This document shows, piece after piece, positions 12,516 to 22,999 of a DNA stretch of 64,000 nucleotides. Location of the stretch: contig JAPNXP010000006.1 in the NCBI GenBank assembly GCA_028753945.1, positions 2,914,001 through 2,978,000 of the forward strand, written 5' to 3'. The notes beneath the pieces are model-generated. The model was given only the letters and a program-made list of their open reading frames with translations. It did no database searches and was not told the DNA's origin. Position numbers and translations under genes: made by a program. Each line of letters begins with the position of its first letter. Position 1 is the stretch's first letter. This DNA comes from Hexactinellida sp. DTS-2022 (Eukaryota; Porifera; Hexactinellida).

Positions 12516-12772
12516 CAGGGGCGTAAACTTGGGGTGTGCGGCGGGTGCCTGGCACCCTGACGGCTGTGATACCATGGTGCCAAAGGTGTCTGGCACCCTG
12601 GCATTTCAAACCGAAATTAACCCCACAAACTTAATTTAGCAGATGGCGAGCTTAATATTTTTTTATTAAGACACAAAAACACAAAATGAACAGTTATCCA
12701 GAAAAATATATAACTAGGGGATGAACAAAGTGTCGTGGCACCATGGGTATTTTGATGAAGTTTACGCCCATG
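12516..12772. mobile_element. hAT MITE with 8-bp duplication
   Basis: The 257-bp element has ends CAGGGGCGTAAACTT and AAGTTTACGCCCATG. It is flanked on both sides by GTGTTCAC (12508-12515 and 12773-12780), an exact 8-bp target duplication. CAGGGGCGT-type ends with 8-bp duplication are typical of hAT. The interior carries GGTGCC / GGCACC repeats and no ORF. Confidence 0.85.
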
Positions 12773-12780
12773 GTGTTCAC

Positions 12781-13189
12781 CCAACAACAGAAATGTATAT
12801 TCGAAAAATATAATTCATCACCTCAAGGTGTCAAGACCCATTTGTACAGGTGTTAAGTGGAATATCGATCAATTGATAAATTGGAAGTTTGTTTCTATCT
12901 TGTATCATCTCTGAATTAATGTTATTTATCAAATTAGTATAAATAATTATTTAAAAAATTAATAATAATTTAACACCAATTTCAATGTCAACTTAAATTT
13001 AGTAAGTTTAATTATTTGTTCAACTTGTGATAATTATATTGAGTTAACTTGTTAAATCTTACTCTATTGTTTCAACTTGTAATAAATATATTTATTTATT
13101 GTCAGCTGTATATTACATAAAGACAGAATTCACCTCTATATGTTACCTAAAGACTGAATTAATTAGTAATAAATACGTAAGTATATTAA
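12781..13189. other. Intergenic stretch without recognised feature
   Basis: AT-rich sequence with scattered TTGTTCAACTTGT-like words. I saw no ORF of note, hairpin or element end. Confidence 0.5.
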
Positions 13190-13193
13190 TTAA

Positions 13194-13300
13194 AACCCGA
13201 AGCTGGCTGTGGGGTAAAAGTATAAATATAAAAAACTCCCTTTAATTTTCAATTTCAATTGAAATTCAATTAACTTTCACTTTCGCCTTCCAGCTTAGGG
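13194..13300. mobile_element. TTAA-flanked MITE, copy 2
   Basis: It is bounded by TTAA on both sides, with ends ACCCGAAGCTGGC and CCAGCTTAGGG. It lies opposite in orientation to copy 1 (the CACTTTC and GGGGTAAAAGTATAAATA words are inverted). Confidence 0.65.
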
Positions 13301-13313
13301 TTAATTAAGTTAA

Positions 13314-13428
13314 CTCGCGGATTCCCTGGAATGTGAAATTGAAACTGAAAGTTAGTTGAATTTCAATTGAAAGTGAAAATGAAAATGGGGTTTTCTATTT
13401 ATACCTTTGACCCCAAGTAATCCGGATG
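13314..13428. mobile_element. TTAA-flanked MITE, copy 3
   Basis: It lies 13 bp beyond copy 2, between TTAA at 13310-13313 and 13429-13432. The ends are CTCGCGGATTCC and GTAATCCGGATG, and the interior GAAACTGAAAG and TTCTATTTATACC is shared with copies 1 and 4. Confidence 0.65.
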
Positions 13429-13495
13429 TTAATTAATAAGTTCAAGAGATTTAACACTTTTAATAACTTATGACATAGATACCCTGGGATCCAAG

Positions 13496-13682
13496 TGTCA
13501 CGGATATATAATCCATAGTTTAGTTTGGGTAGATTACACAATAGTTATTCTTAGCATCTAGTATAAATTAGATATACCACACAAGTTGTTATTGTGGTTA
13601 GTGTATTGCTTCTCTTAATTTAGTATTCTATTATCTACTGTATACTCTTATTATACTACTTCGTATCTACAGTTCCGTCACA
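13496..13682 (+). repeat. 5' LTR
   Basis: It begins TGTCACGG, ends TTCCGTCACA, and is nearly identical to 19101-19285. Differences are mostly single substitutions plus a small deletion (TACTACTTCG against TACTTCG). Confidence 0.88.
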
Positions 13683-13709
13683 TAATACCAAATTAGTGAC
13701 ACATGCTAA

Positions 13710-14546
13710 ATGGCAACACCACTCAATATATCTATTCCCCCACTGACTGAAGGACAGAGAATTGAAGACTGGAAACCCCTCTTCATTGCGGCGACGAGTT
13801 CTCTCGTAGCGAATTCAAGCGAAAACGTAGCGATTCAAATATTACCCTCCCTTGTGCACCGGAGTGAATATGAACAATACATCGTGTTACAAGCTATCAA
13901 AGTAACTACCCTAGAAGACGCCTTCGAGTTGCTATGTGCTAGTCTCGATCAACCAATCGACGAATTCGAAGCAGCGACGCAATTTCATAAGATGCAATGG
14001 GCCAGAGGCATCCGGGTGGAAGTATTTTTTGACCAGCTAAAGAAGCAAGCAAAGCGGACAGGCTATAGCAATCGCTCGGCATGCGTCGCATTAGTGGGAG
14101 AACTTCCTCAAGAAGTTCAACCCCCAATCAAGAGTTGGGTGAAAGGTAAAGAAGAATGCTCAGAAAAGGATCTAAGGGGATTTGTGACTCTTATTCAGGC
14201 TGGGTTACTTCAAAAGAATCTGAGCATAGATCACGGTGCGCGTTTATCTGGTACGATAGGAATTCGCGTTGCTGAGGCGGCGCCTATCAAGCCTCAGAAT
14301 ACTAGTTCCGACGAAGGGGAATTAACAAAAGGCGAAGACGTATGCAGGGTACGCTCTTCACTAGAATCACGTAGAGCTACGGTACACCCTGGTACTAGGT
14401 ACGGGAAACCAAAGTTCAAATGCTTTACTTGTGGGAAAGTTGGACATGGGTGGAGAACCTGTGTGGCAAGGAAATATGACAGTGAGCGGCGCGACAGAGA
14501 ACACAATGAAAGACAGTACGGAACGTACAACTCTATAAGAACACCC
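13710..14546 (+). pseudogene. gag: Gag of the Ty3-type element (interrupted)
   Basis: An open frame of about 279 residues starts at the ATG at 13710, shortly after the LTR. The N-terminal part resembles a retroelement capsid (retrotrans_gag-like, with W-x-x-x-F and a Gln/Trp-rich helix region). It ends in one CCHC zinc knuckle, CFTCGKVGHGWRTC, around residue 240, followed by a basic tail. The frame is cut by the 787-bp insertion at 14547; residues read beyond that point belong to the insertion. Confidence 0.8.
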
Positions 14547-15333
14547 ATGGCCTACTATATATACGGCTACACATGCTGCCGAATCATAAGAAAAAATAAG
14601 AGTCCAGTTTTGTAATTTTATTCTAAGCTAAACTATGCTTCCTATTGGCATAATTTGCATTGTATATGGGGTAATCAACCATTGCGAGTCCAATGGAACC
14701 ACTTTTTAGAATCTGAGATTTGTGGTTAAGGTGTTTAGGCGCCATTTAATGATGACACCACAAATATACTATATATACAATTCGAGTCCTAAATAACTAC
14801 GAGAAAATGAAAATATTTACTAATATACTTTGTATATATTTTTCGAATATATAATGAGAATTAATATAGATAAACCAGTAATTATATACGTTTTATAAAG
14901 AAAATAGTAAGTTTTAACTCGGATACTACTTGTATTTTAGCATGTGGTTGGTTTACAAAATTTTAGAATTTTTAGAATGTCGCCATTTTGTGATTTAGTA
15001 GCCTTTGGGGTATGAAATAAATCCCTATTTTAGAATTCCTGTTATTTAAATTATTAAAAAGTAGGAAGAAAATGAAATTTATGATATTTGAATTTTTTTG
15101 CATTTTAGCATAAATTGCTACCGTCACCATTAAATGGCGCCTAAACACCTTAACCACAAATCTCAGATTCTAAAAAGTGGTTCCATTGGACTCGCAATGG
15201 TTGATTACCCCACACACAATGCAAATTATGCCAATAGGAAGCATAGTTTTGCTTAGAATAAAATTACAAAACTGGACTCTTATTTTTTCTTATGATTCGG
15301 CAGCATGTGTAGCCGTATATATAGTAGGCCATG
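14547..15333. mobile_element. Foldback element with ~210-bp inverted repeats
   Basis: This 787-bp insertion splits gag from pol. The left arm 14547-14756 and right arm 15123-15333 are near-perfect inverses, starting ATGGCCTACTATATATACGG. It is flanked by exact 8-bp duplications GAACACCC (14539-14546 and 15334-15341). The centre is AT-rich and non-coding. The 8-bp duplication fits hAT-like or other 8-bp families, but such long arms are unusual for hAT. Confidence 0.85.
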
Positions 15334-15890
15334 GAACACCCTATAAAGGAGATATAAATGTATATAGCATGGACTATGAACAGAGATGGGATGAAGGTTC
15401 TGCTACTATTTCCGTGGTTAACTCGTGCTCTTTTGGATACCGGAGCAAAAGTCAGTGTCATGGACGAGCACACTATGGAAGGATTGGGGCTTGAAAGAAG
15501 GATGGTACGAACCAACGGGCATGTATTTGGCGTCTGTAGTATCCCAGTACAGGTCTTAGGATATGTAGAAGTCTCTGTTAAAATTGCTAACGAAAGTGCG
15601 AGGACTACACGAATACAGGTACTCAGCGGACAAGATCAGGGTCTCTTACTAGGACGCCAATTCATGTTCCAATACGGCCGTGTAGCATTCGACTGGGGGC
15701 GAGGAACAGTTCGTTTAGGGAAGGCGAAAGTACCGATTTCCAGCAAAGTATTTGGAGGCGATCCGTTGGAAAGGGCTAAAACAGTGAAGCAAGTCTCTGA
15801 GGAAAATGTGTACAGTGAAGGTAAAGGGGTTGTCAATCCCAAACTCACCGGGAACCAAATGAGGAGGAGAATGACGGGACTACTCAACGA
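15334..15890 (+). pseudogene. Retropepsin domain of the Ty3-type element
   Basis: The aspartic protease active site is visible as LLDTGAKVSVMD, followed by a flap-like stretch and LLLGRQF as the C-terminal hydrophobic-Gly motif. Relative to the gag frame the reading frame changes near 15420, which may be a small deletion. The 3' end is cut by the insertion at 15891. Confidence 0.75.
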
Positions 15891-16203
15891 CAGGGGCGTC
15901 AGAAGGGGGGGGACAGGGGGCACGTGCCCCCCTCAAAAATCTCGGTGCCCCCCCCACGGTGCCCCCCTCATCTGTGCATCCCCTCGCCTGTGCCCCCTTC
16001 CCCTGTCCTAATAGATGAAATAACAACACCAATGATATACATGAGTTCAAATGTCATGATACTACTGCTCTTATTCGATGTGAAACTATCAAAAAAGACA
16101 TAAAATCACGTGGGGTTTTATACTACTAAGAATTAGTTTTGGTCTGTGCCCCCCCCTAAATTCTGATTGCCCCCTCCCCGATTACACGCTTCCGACGCCC
16201 CTG
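15891..16203. mobile_element. hAT MITE within pol
   Basis: The 313-bp element has ends CAGGGGCGTCAGAAG and CTTCCGACGCCCCTG. It is flanked by exact 8-bp duplications CTCAACGA (15883-15890 and 16204-16211). C-rich runs (TGCCCCCC) lie just inside both ends. It shares the CAGGGGCGT terminus with 12516-12772. Confidence 0.88.
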
Positions 16204-17540
16204 CTCAACGAATATGAATCTACTTTTGATGATAAACCTGGAAGAACAGAATTGTGTGAACATGGAATTGATACCGGTAGCGCAACCTATGAAAAGCCGC
16301 CCACGAAGACTGCCCCCTAAATGGGAAGAGGAAATAAACCAGCAGTTGGATGAATTACTGTCTCAAAAATTATGCAGGCCCTCAAACTCTCCTTGGGCCA
16401 GTAATGTAGTATTGGTCCCCAAGAAGGATGGAAGGCAACGCTTTGCAATAGACTATCGCAACTAAATGAGATGACAAAAAAGGATGCATACAGTATCCGG
16501 CAAATTCAAACGATTTTGGACAAGGTAGATGGTTATAGATTCTTCTCCGTGATAGATATATCCTCGGCTTACTGGTGTGTCCCGGTGCGAGAGTGCGATA
16601 TTGAAAAGACGGCATTCAATACACCTCGAGGATTGTATGAAATGACCGTTATGCCCTTCGGCCTGGTGAACTCTCAAGCGACATTTCAGAGAATGATGGA
16701 CAACACGCTAAAGGGGTTGAATCATACGGAATCCTATATAGACGATTGTATCATCTGTTCGCGTACCTTTGAGGAACATTTAACAGATCTGCAGGAAGTA
16801 CTGGAACGTTTGAAGCAAGCGAATATACACGTGAAATTCAGAAAATGCCAGCTCTGCTATTCGGAGGTAGAATTCCTCGGACACCTGATCGATGAAAACG
16901 GTAGAATGCCCTTACCTACGGCAATTTCGAAATTGGCAAAGTTCCCAATACCAAGGAGCGTGAAGGAGCTACAGAGATTCCTGGGTTGCCTGAATTTTTA
17001 CAGGAGTTATATTCCAAATCTAGCCGCTATGGCAGAACCCCTATACCAGTTGACGAAGAAAGGAGTCACATGAGAATGGTCTCAGGAAAGACAAGAAGCT
17101 TTCAATTGCCTTAGAGAGAAGTTGACAAAGGAGCCGGTTCTACTCAGTTTTCCAAATTGGGATATAAATTTTGTTGTGGAGGCCGATGCCAGTGTTAGCG
17201 GAGTCGCTGCCGTGCTGTCTCAGATGGACAAATCCAACGGGCAGCTCCGCACGATAGACTACTTCTCCTCTTCCCTAAGTCAAACCCAGAGAAATTACTC
17301 AGCTGGCCAACTCGAGGCTTGGGCGTTAGTTGCAGCCTGTAGAAAGTGGAGTGTTTACTTGAGAGGTTCCGATAAAGTAGAGCTCATCACAGATCACAAC
17401 CCTCTGCGCTGGCTACGTAGCCAACGTGATGGAACTTGAAGAAATATAATTATGAAGTGTCTTATAGACCGGGTACACAGAACATCATGCCGGATTATCT
17501 TAGTCGCATACCTGAACAACCTATTGATTTGCAGGTGCAG
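16204..17540 (+). pseudogene. Reverse transcriptase and RNase H of the Ty3-type element
   Basis: The finger motif SPWASNVVLVPKKDG, the palm motif IDISSAYW, MPFGLVNSQATFQR and the catalytic YIDD are all present, then FLGCLNFYR at the connection. RNase H follows with VEADAS, LEAWAL and TDHNPLRWL. Breaks are a frameshift at about 16462 after the DYR motif, a TGA codon at about 17071 where the family has Trp, and a frameshift or deletion at about 17437. It is not functional. Confidence 0.85.
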
Positions 17541-17564
17541 GATGAAGATTAATTCGAGGAAAAA

Positions 17565-19062
17565 GTGTTCGCTATTTCATCCGACAACGAGCGCATGTCT
17601 GACATGCGAAAGGAACAGGTGGAAGACGAGGTGATAATCCGAGCGGTAAAACAGCTGAGGGATGAAGGTGAAGTAACGACTGGACAACTCAGGGGTAACC
17701 ACAGACCTATCCATACGGGATGGCATGCTATATTTCCACGAACGTCTAGTTATCCCAAAGAAATGCCAGGAGCAGGTGTTAAATGAAGCTCATGCGGCAG
17801 GACATTTCGGACGAGCCCGTACATTGCAATTGTTGAGACGAAGCTTTTTCTGGCGCGGGATGACGCGCGATGTCAAGGCACTCTGCAGGGCCTGTGTAAC
17901 TTGTCAAACAGCTAAACCGTATAACTTACCCAGGCAGCCATTGGAGCCATTTGATATGACTGGCATCGGTCCGGGCGATCTTGTGGCCATGGATATTGCG
18001 ACGCTTCCGTGGTCAGACGAAAGTTACAGATACTTTCTATGTATAGTAGATGTATTTACAAGATATATAGAAGTATTTCCTCTGAAGGATCAGAAGGCGG
18101 GATCCCTCGTGCGAGAATTCGAGAATGGATGGATTTACAGAGGTCACGGGGTACCGAAGGGAATCCTTACAGACCAAGCGCATAATGTGGATGGGACGGA
18201 AATAAGAGCTATATGTGATAAGTTCGGTATCGACAAACGGCACACGTCACCCTATCACCCGCAGGCCGACTTGTTAGCTGAGAGGAGTATTGGCTTGGTT
18301 AAGCAAGTTGCTAGGTGCTTGACCATTGATAGATATTTAGAGAAAGATGCTTGGCCTAGAATAATAACGGAAGTCACCTTTTATTGCAACAATATGGAAA
18401 ATTCTTCGACGAAATACTCTGCTCAGCTTCTGAACACAGGTAGGCAACCTACTTCCCCGATAGATGCTTGGCTCACCGTGTGTAAGAGTCGTAGCCCCGA
18501 GACACACAGTCAGTATATCGAAGGGCTGCTATCGCTGAAGAAAGAGCTTCAGGAGAGAGCAGCTGAGAATGATCAACTGAGTAATCGCCGGATGCAAGAG
18601 CGTTACGACACAGGAACGAGGCGAATGATCATTAGGCCAGGAGATTACATACTTGAAAGGAACGAAAGGTGCGCTGACTCATTGGATCCAAAATTTAATG
18701 GGCCTTTTCCAGTAGTTAATTGCAGGGGTGCAAATGTCAAAATTAACAGAGAGAGGGGGCCTAAGTGGATTCACATAGGGAGGTGCAAGTTGTACAAGAA
18801 GGGAAGTGGTGTAGGTGGAATAGTAGTACCCAGCGGTCAGCAAGGTGCAAACAACAGAAACAACGAGGGAGACATTGTGCAGAACATATCCCAAGGCATT
18901 GAAGGCAGTGAAACTAATACGGACGAATGTACCAATGAGATCGAACCCAATACTGAAGAAATGTACGAAGAATTGGGGAGCTCTACTAATCCAGAACCTT
19001 CACGGAGATATCCCCTACGTGGCAGGAAGCCTAAAAGTTTTAGTGATTATGTCACCTCTTAG
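17565..19062 (+). pseudogene. Integrase of the Ty3-type element (mostly open)
   Basis: After one frame change near 17715, an open frame of about 445 residues runs to 19062. It has the HHCC zinc finger (HAAGH..CRACVTC), the DDE core with Asp in VAMDIATLP, Asp in ILTDQAHN and Glu in LLAERSIG, and a GPF-type C-terminal module (KFNGPFPVVN). A long acidic/Asn-rich tail precedes the stop. This is the best preserved part of the element. Confidence 0.82.
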
Positions 19063-19100
19063 CAGATCCTAATACAACCGTCAAATGCAAGAGGGAGTGA

Positions 19101-19285
19101 TGTCACGGATATATAATCCATAGTTTAGTTTGGGTAGATTACACAATAGTTAATCTTAGTATCTAGTATAAATTAGATATAACACACAAGTTGTTATTGT
19201 GGTTAATGTATTGCTTTTCTTAATTTGGTATTCTATTATCTACTGTATACTCTTATTATACTTCGTATCTACAGTTCCGTACACA
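19101..19285 (+). repeat. 3' LTR
   Basis: It is nearly identical to the 5' LTR, directly preceded by a purine tract at 19088-19100 and followed by CAAG. Confidence 0.88.
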
Positions 19286-20692
19286 CAAGGTATAAATAGA
19301 AAAAACGAAAATTTAAATTAGAAAATCATGGTAAAAGTTAATTAATTAACTGAACTGAAGTGTAAGTAAACAAAGGAAATTAGCACTTAAATTGTGGCAG
19401 GTTGTGAGCCCAAATATATAAATTGTAACACCTATCCGACGCAAATTTATGGTGAATCCAATCTTATAAAAAAAAGGTCTTTAGTATATCACTTTTTTGA
19501 GTTATGGCCCAGACAAATTTTCAAAGGTGTCAAAGTGGTATTAAAAATTGTTTATCAAAAATTTGGCCCGAGATGCACAACTGTAACATATGGGCAGAGG
19601 CGTAGCAATAGGCGGTTCAGGCGGTTCATTGAACCAGGGCCCCCGATGTCTGGGGCCCCCCAAAATAACCAGGCAACCTATTTGATTCATATTCCCGTAA
19701 CATTGGCCAAAATCCCTGTACACGTCCCAAAAAATTTTGAGAATTCCAATAACACTGTTCATTGCGCAATCACAAATTTTTCAATTACTATTTTGCTACA
19801 ATTTACTGCTTAACTCTGCAAACTTGCTCTTTTCCACATATATACCGTATATTATAACAATAAATGACCGTTTGGGGGTAATAATTATATAAAAAGTATG
19901 TTGATAATAATGAAATATTCATTTTATAGACATTAATATTAGGCGGACACTAATGTATCTACAAACAGTTAAGCAACTACTCCTGCAGTTGCTTCAATCG
20001 GTCAACAAATCTAGATGGTTTATCCTATAATTTAATATTATTTAAGGATTTTGTTATTCTAAGAATAAAGATCCTATCTAAATAGCTTGAAATTCTAATA
20101 CAAGGACGAGACGATAGATGAGGTAATGATGATGACAGGCGTCGCTCCCAGTATAATACTATTTATTGTCCTAGTATCCAAGTCCAAATTCTACCAGAGT
20201 ATAAATTGAACATATTTATTTGAGTGATATTCTATAATTATTTATTATACTATGTATTTAATCCTCTCCACAGCTAATATCTTTCATGTAACTGTATAAT
20301 TTGGTAAAGCTACACTCCACCCATATGATAAATTATGCAACGATTCTTTGCAGGAGTAGAATAATCTATTACAGTTACTTGGAAACGTCTCATTAATTTA
20401 TATAATAATCACCAAATTATACTAAGAGCAATCACTTAAATGAGCAATAACACAATTCTGAAACCGCCTGCTCAGTGTAATAATTTAAAAAATCGTAGAG
20501 CACTATTTCTATTAAAATATTATATCAATTTCAGTTGCACGATAAGGATAACTCGAATCCAATTAATAATAAAACAAAAACATGCAATGTAATACAGTCA
20601 CAAATGATTGGTTAGATGAATTTATTTTCAATCAATCAGATTGCAGCCTCAGAAAATATTTCTATTATGTACAGTCTATTTATAGTCTAGCT
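19286..20692. other. Intergenic, with a hAT-end fragment near 19600
   Basis: At 19596-19670 the words CAGAGGCGTAGCAATAGGCGG and GGGGCCCCCC look like one end of a hAT-type element whose other end is not found. The remainder is AT-rich without convincing genes. Confidence 0.45.
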
Positions 20693-21524
20693 TAGGGCTC
20701 TTCAATTAGTTTTATCAACGGGCCACTTTTGAAAAATCAGGCACTTCCCCCGGGCCACTTCGTAAATGGAGTAGCCATAATTGATTACTTATACGCTAAT
20801 AACAAATAGGTAAGAATAAAACACATTATGTGATATACTACATAATATGGATACAAGACTACAAGTACAAGCAAGAAAGGCAATTGGGCATATTAATGCA
20901 TGTGACAATTTAATGAAGAATATCGGGAAAAGTAACGTGCTGTAAAAACACTATGCCAATGGTTGTATAATAGCTAAACATAAGGCCAGGTAAAATTAAT
21001 TAATTGTTTATCATCCGGATTTTTTCAGAAAATACGGACGGCGGACGGGATTTTATTTTTATTTTTATTTTCATTGATATTCAAATAACATTAACCTATG
21101 CCAAACAACAATTATTATTATTTTATTTTATTATAAAATCACATAACAATGTTAAATTATTAAATTATGCTCCAAAATGCAAAACTTATTAATAATTGAT
21201 ACATTAGGGGTCTTTACACAAGTTTATAGCTAATATTTTGTACTATTATGTTCGTGAGATATTAATAAAATATACGGACGGGGGGTAAAATTTGGGACGG
21301 GCTGGGATGATAAACAACTTATTTATTTTATATGGCCTAAATTTGAATATTGGAATGATCAAGTAACTACTATATCCTAGGACCTAGGGCCTATAAGGAT
21401 AGATTACAGTTTAAGTTGCAGAGCATGTAGCTATGAGCGAAAGAATATCGAATAAATATATAAACTAAAAAGATTGGGCGGGCCACCAAAATATAGGCAG
21501 CGGGCCACTAATTGAAGGGCCCTG
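20693..21524. mobile_element. hAT-type non-autonomous element
   Basis: The ends are TAGGGCTCTTCAATTAG and CTAATTGAAGGGCCCTG, flanked by exact 8-bp duplications GTCTAGCT (20685-20692 and 21525-21532). Just inside both ends lie CGGGCCACTT and its partner GCGGGCCAC. An inner unit at about 21006-21318 is bounded by GTTTATCATCC and GGATGATAAAC and is probably another insertion. No transposase is present. Confidence 0.83.
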
Positions 21525-21695
21525 GTCTAGCTAATCCATACTAACAAACCCTCGAAATTAATTGGCTAACATATTTTGTCATCTTTAAAAATGAATACAG
21601 TAGAGTCTTCCAAAACGGACACTCTGAGAAGCGGACAACCCCTCTACAACGAACAAACATCCTGGAACGGAATGAATTTACCATACATGTAATCA

Positions 21696-21859
21696 GGGCC
21701 GGAGGAAGCTCGTGAGAAATGGGGCGGCCTTGTATTATGATGATAATTGTGAGGATTGCAGAGTAAAAACACGCCCGGGAAATTTCAGAGTACCAAAAAA
21801 CTCACAGAAAAAGTGGGGCGGGCCAGGCCGCCCCAACCGCCCCTCTTCCGCCGGCCCTG
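21696..21859. mobile_element. hAT-like MITE
   Basis: The ends CAGGGCCGGAGGAAG and CTTCCGCCGGCCCTG are inverted, with GGGGCGG and its inverse inside. The flanking bases do not match as a target duplication, so one side may have been rearranged. A scrap with pogo-type wording (AGTAGAGTCTTCC..CGGAC) lies just to the left. Confidence 0.6.
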
Positions 21860-22116
21860 TCAGCAACATTGTACCACAAAATGTTGTAGTCTTGTTTAGG
21901 GAAAGAAGCCTTCACTACATCATCGCAACCTAAATCAATCAGAGATTCCTGAAGTTCAATCTGTACCTGTTGCAGATCGCACGAATACGGACGGATAATC
22001 CAGCCCGGTATCTCCATATTGATAACATCGTCGAAACGTTCGGCCATATCTTGCTTGAGCTTCTCAAGATGACCTGAGTATCTGACAAGTTCTTCGGTTG
22101 ATACCTGATTTTGCAT
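21860..22116 (-). pseudogene. hAT transposase fragment (ZBED5/SCAND3-like)
   Basis: An open stretch of about 85 residues contains the pattern ERFDDVINMEIPGWIIRPY followed by LQESLIDLGCDD. This matches the part of hAT-type transposases and their domesticated relatives (ZBED5, SCAND3, FAM200) just before the dimerisation domain. No zinc finger, catalytic core or C-terminus is present. It is a fossil scrap. Confidence 0.65.
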
Positions 22117-22158
22117 CAGGTTCGAAAACTATCGGAGTTCGCCGCGACTTACATTTTA

Positions 22159-22222
22159 TCTACATTCTAAGTAATCTAATACTGTATTAAATACAGTATT
22201 CGATTACTTAGTTAGAATGTAG
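22159..22222. repeat. Near-perfect palindrome upstream of the 22.3-kb gene
   Basis: CTACATTCTAAGTAATC..AATACTGTATT is followed at once by its inverse, giving a hairpin with about 30-bp arms around AAATAC. It lies about 100 bp before the start codon of the secreted-protein gene. It could be a tiny MITE or a promoter-region structure. Confidence 0.6.
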
Positions 22223-22327
22223 AAAGTTATATGTGCAAGTATATATACCCAATTGAGTATTTGAACATTATTGTGTAATATAGTCTAGTAGAAGTAGTTT
22301 GAGTTGCAACAAGATAACACTGTCATT

Positions 22328-22993
22328 ATGGTGAGGATAAATCTTATAGTATTCCTTTTATTCAACATTTACATAATCAATTCCATTTCACCTCCAAAAT
22401 TTCCTGAAGATTTCTCAACGAACTTTGATTACATTTTCAAAAATTCCACACTAACGAATATTTTTTTCGGCCACATCGCTGAAGACAATGTGAATAAGAT
22501 TTACACACAAATCTTAATGTTCCTTGATTATAGTATGAGACAAACTTTGTACAATAAAGCTTTGTATTATATAACGCGAGACGTTAATGGGAAAATAACT
22601 GAATGCGTATGTTTTAATACTTCATATGAGAATATTGGCTTACCATATTTCAGTTTGTTCAAACACTTCGATATTTATGAACAAAATGAGACAGACATTA
22701 TTTGGAAGGTTACAGATATCCCTCTGCCAGTTGGGATGACCATTCTATTCCGTGTGAAAAAAGTATCGCCAAATATTCCAGCAGAAAATATTATATTAGT
22801 TAGATTGCCAAACTATTCTCCATCTGATGCCAACACCACTTATATTGAATTTGAACCATCCCAACCTAATAAAGACCAATTCGCTATACCTGAAGAATGT
22901 GCTAAAGTTGTATGTAAATCTCCTCATCTCCCCAACACAGTTTCATCGTTCGTTTTTGACATATGGGGTAAAGCTGATGGGTGGTTCAGTTAA
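22328..22993 (+). CDS. Putative secreted protein, single exon
   Basis: The protein has 221 residues. I chose the ATG at 22328 (context CATTATGG) because the upstream part of the frame has no ATG. The first about 20 residues (VRINLIVFLLFNIYIINS) form a clear signal peptide. The mature part has four cysteines (two close together at C-V-C, and two near the C-terminus) and several N-x-S/T sites, for example NTSYENI and NETD. The pattern of beta-rich, aromatic segments with G-x-I-x-x-D near the start recalls ependymin/LolA-fold secreted proteins, but this is a weak impression. Base composition matches the surroundings. No introns or frame breaks are seen. The function is unknown. Confidence 0.6.
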   Translation: MVRINLIVFLLFNIYIINSISPPKFPEDFSTNFDYIFKNSTLTNIFFGHIAEDNVNKIYTQILMFLDYSMRQTLYNKALYYITRDVNGKITECVCFNTSYENIGLPYFSLFKHFDIYEQNETDIIWKVTDIPLPVGMTILFRVKKVSPNIPAENIILVRLPNYSPSDANTTYIEFEPSQPNKDQFAIPEECAKVVCKSPHLPNTVSSFVFDIWGKADGWFS

Positions 22994-22999
22994 CAGCTG

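Larger units (their letters stand above)
13496..19285 (+). mobile_element. Ty3-type LTR retrotransposon (defective)
   Basis: Two roughly 187-bp LTRs (13496-13682 and 19101-19285), starting TGTCACGGATATATAATCC, enclose gag and pol domains in the order protease, reverse transcriptase, RNase H, integrase, which is the Ty3 order. CAAG before the left LTR and after the right LTR looks like a short target duplication. A purine tract (AGAGGGAGTGA) precedes the right LTR. No TGG-type tRNA primer site is evident next to the left LTR. Two DNA-transposon insertions and several frame breaks make it non-autonomous, yet the LTRs differ at only a few sites. Confidence 0.9.

Noticed and set aside
14294-14548. 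Minus-strand ORF over gag
   Set aside because: Shadow of the gag frame; it has no motif.
15636-15923. Minus-strand Pro-rich ORF
   Set aside because: Shadow of the protease region and the C-rich end of the hAT MITE.
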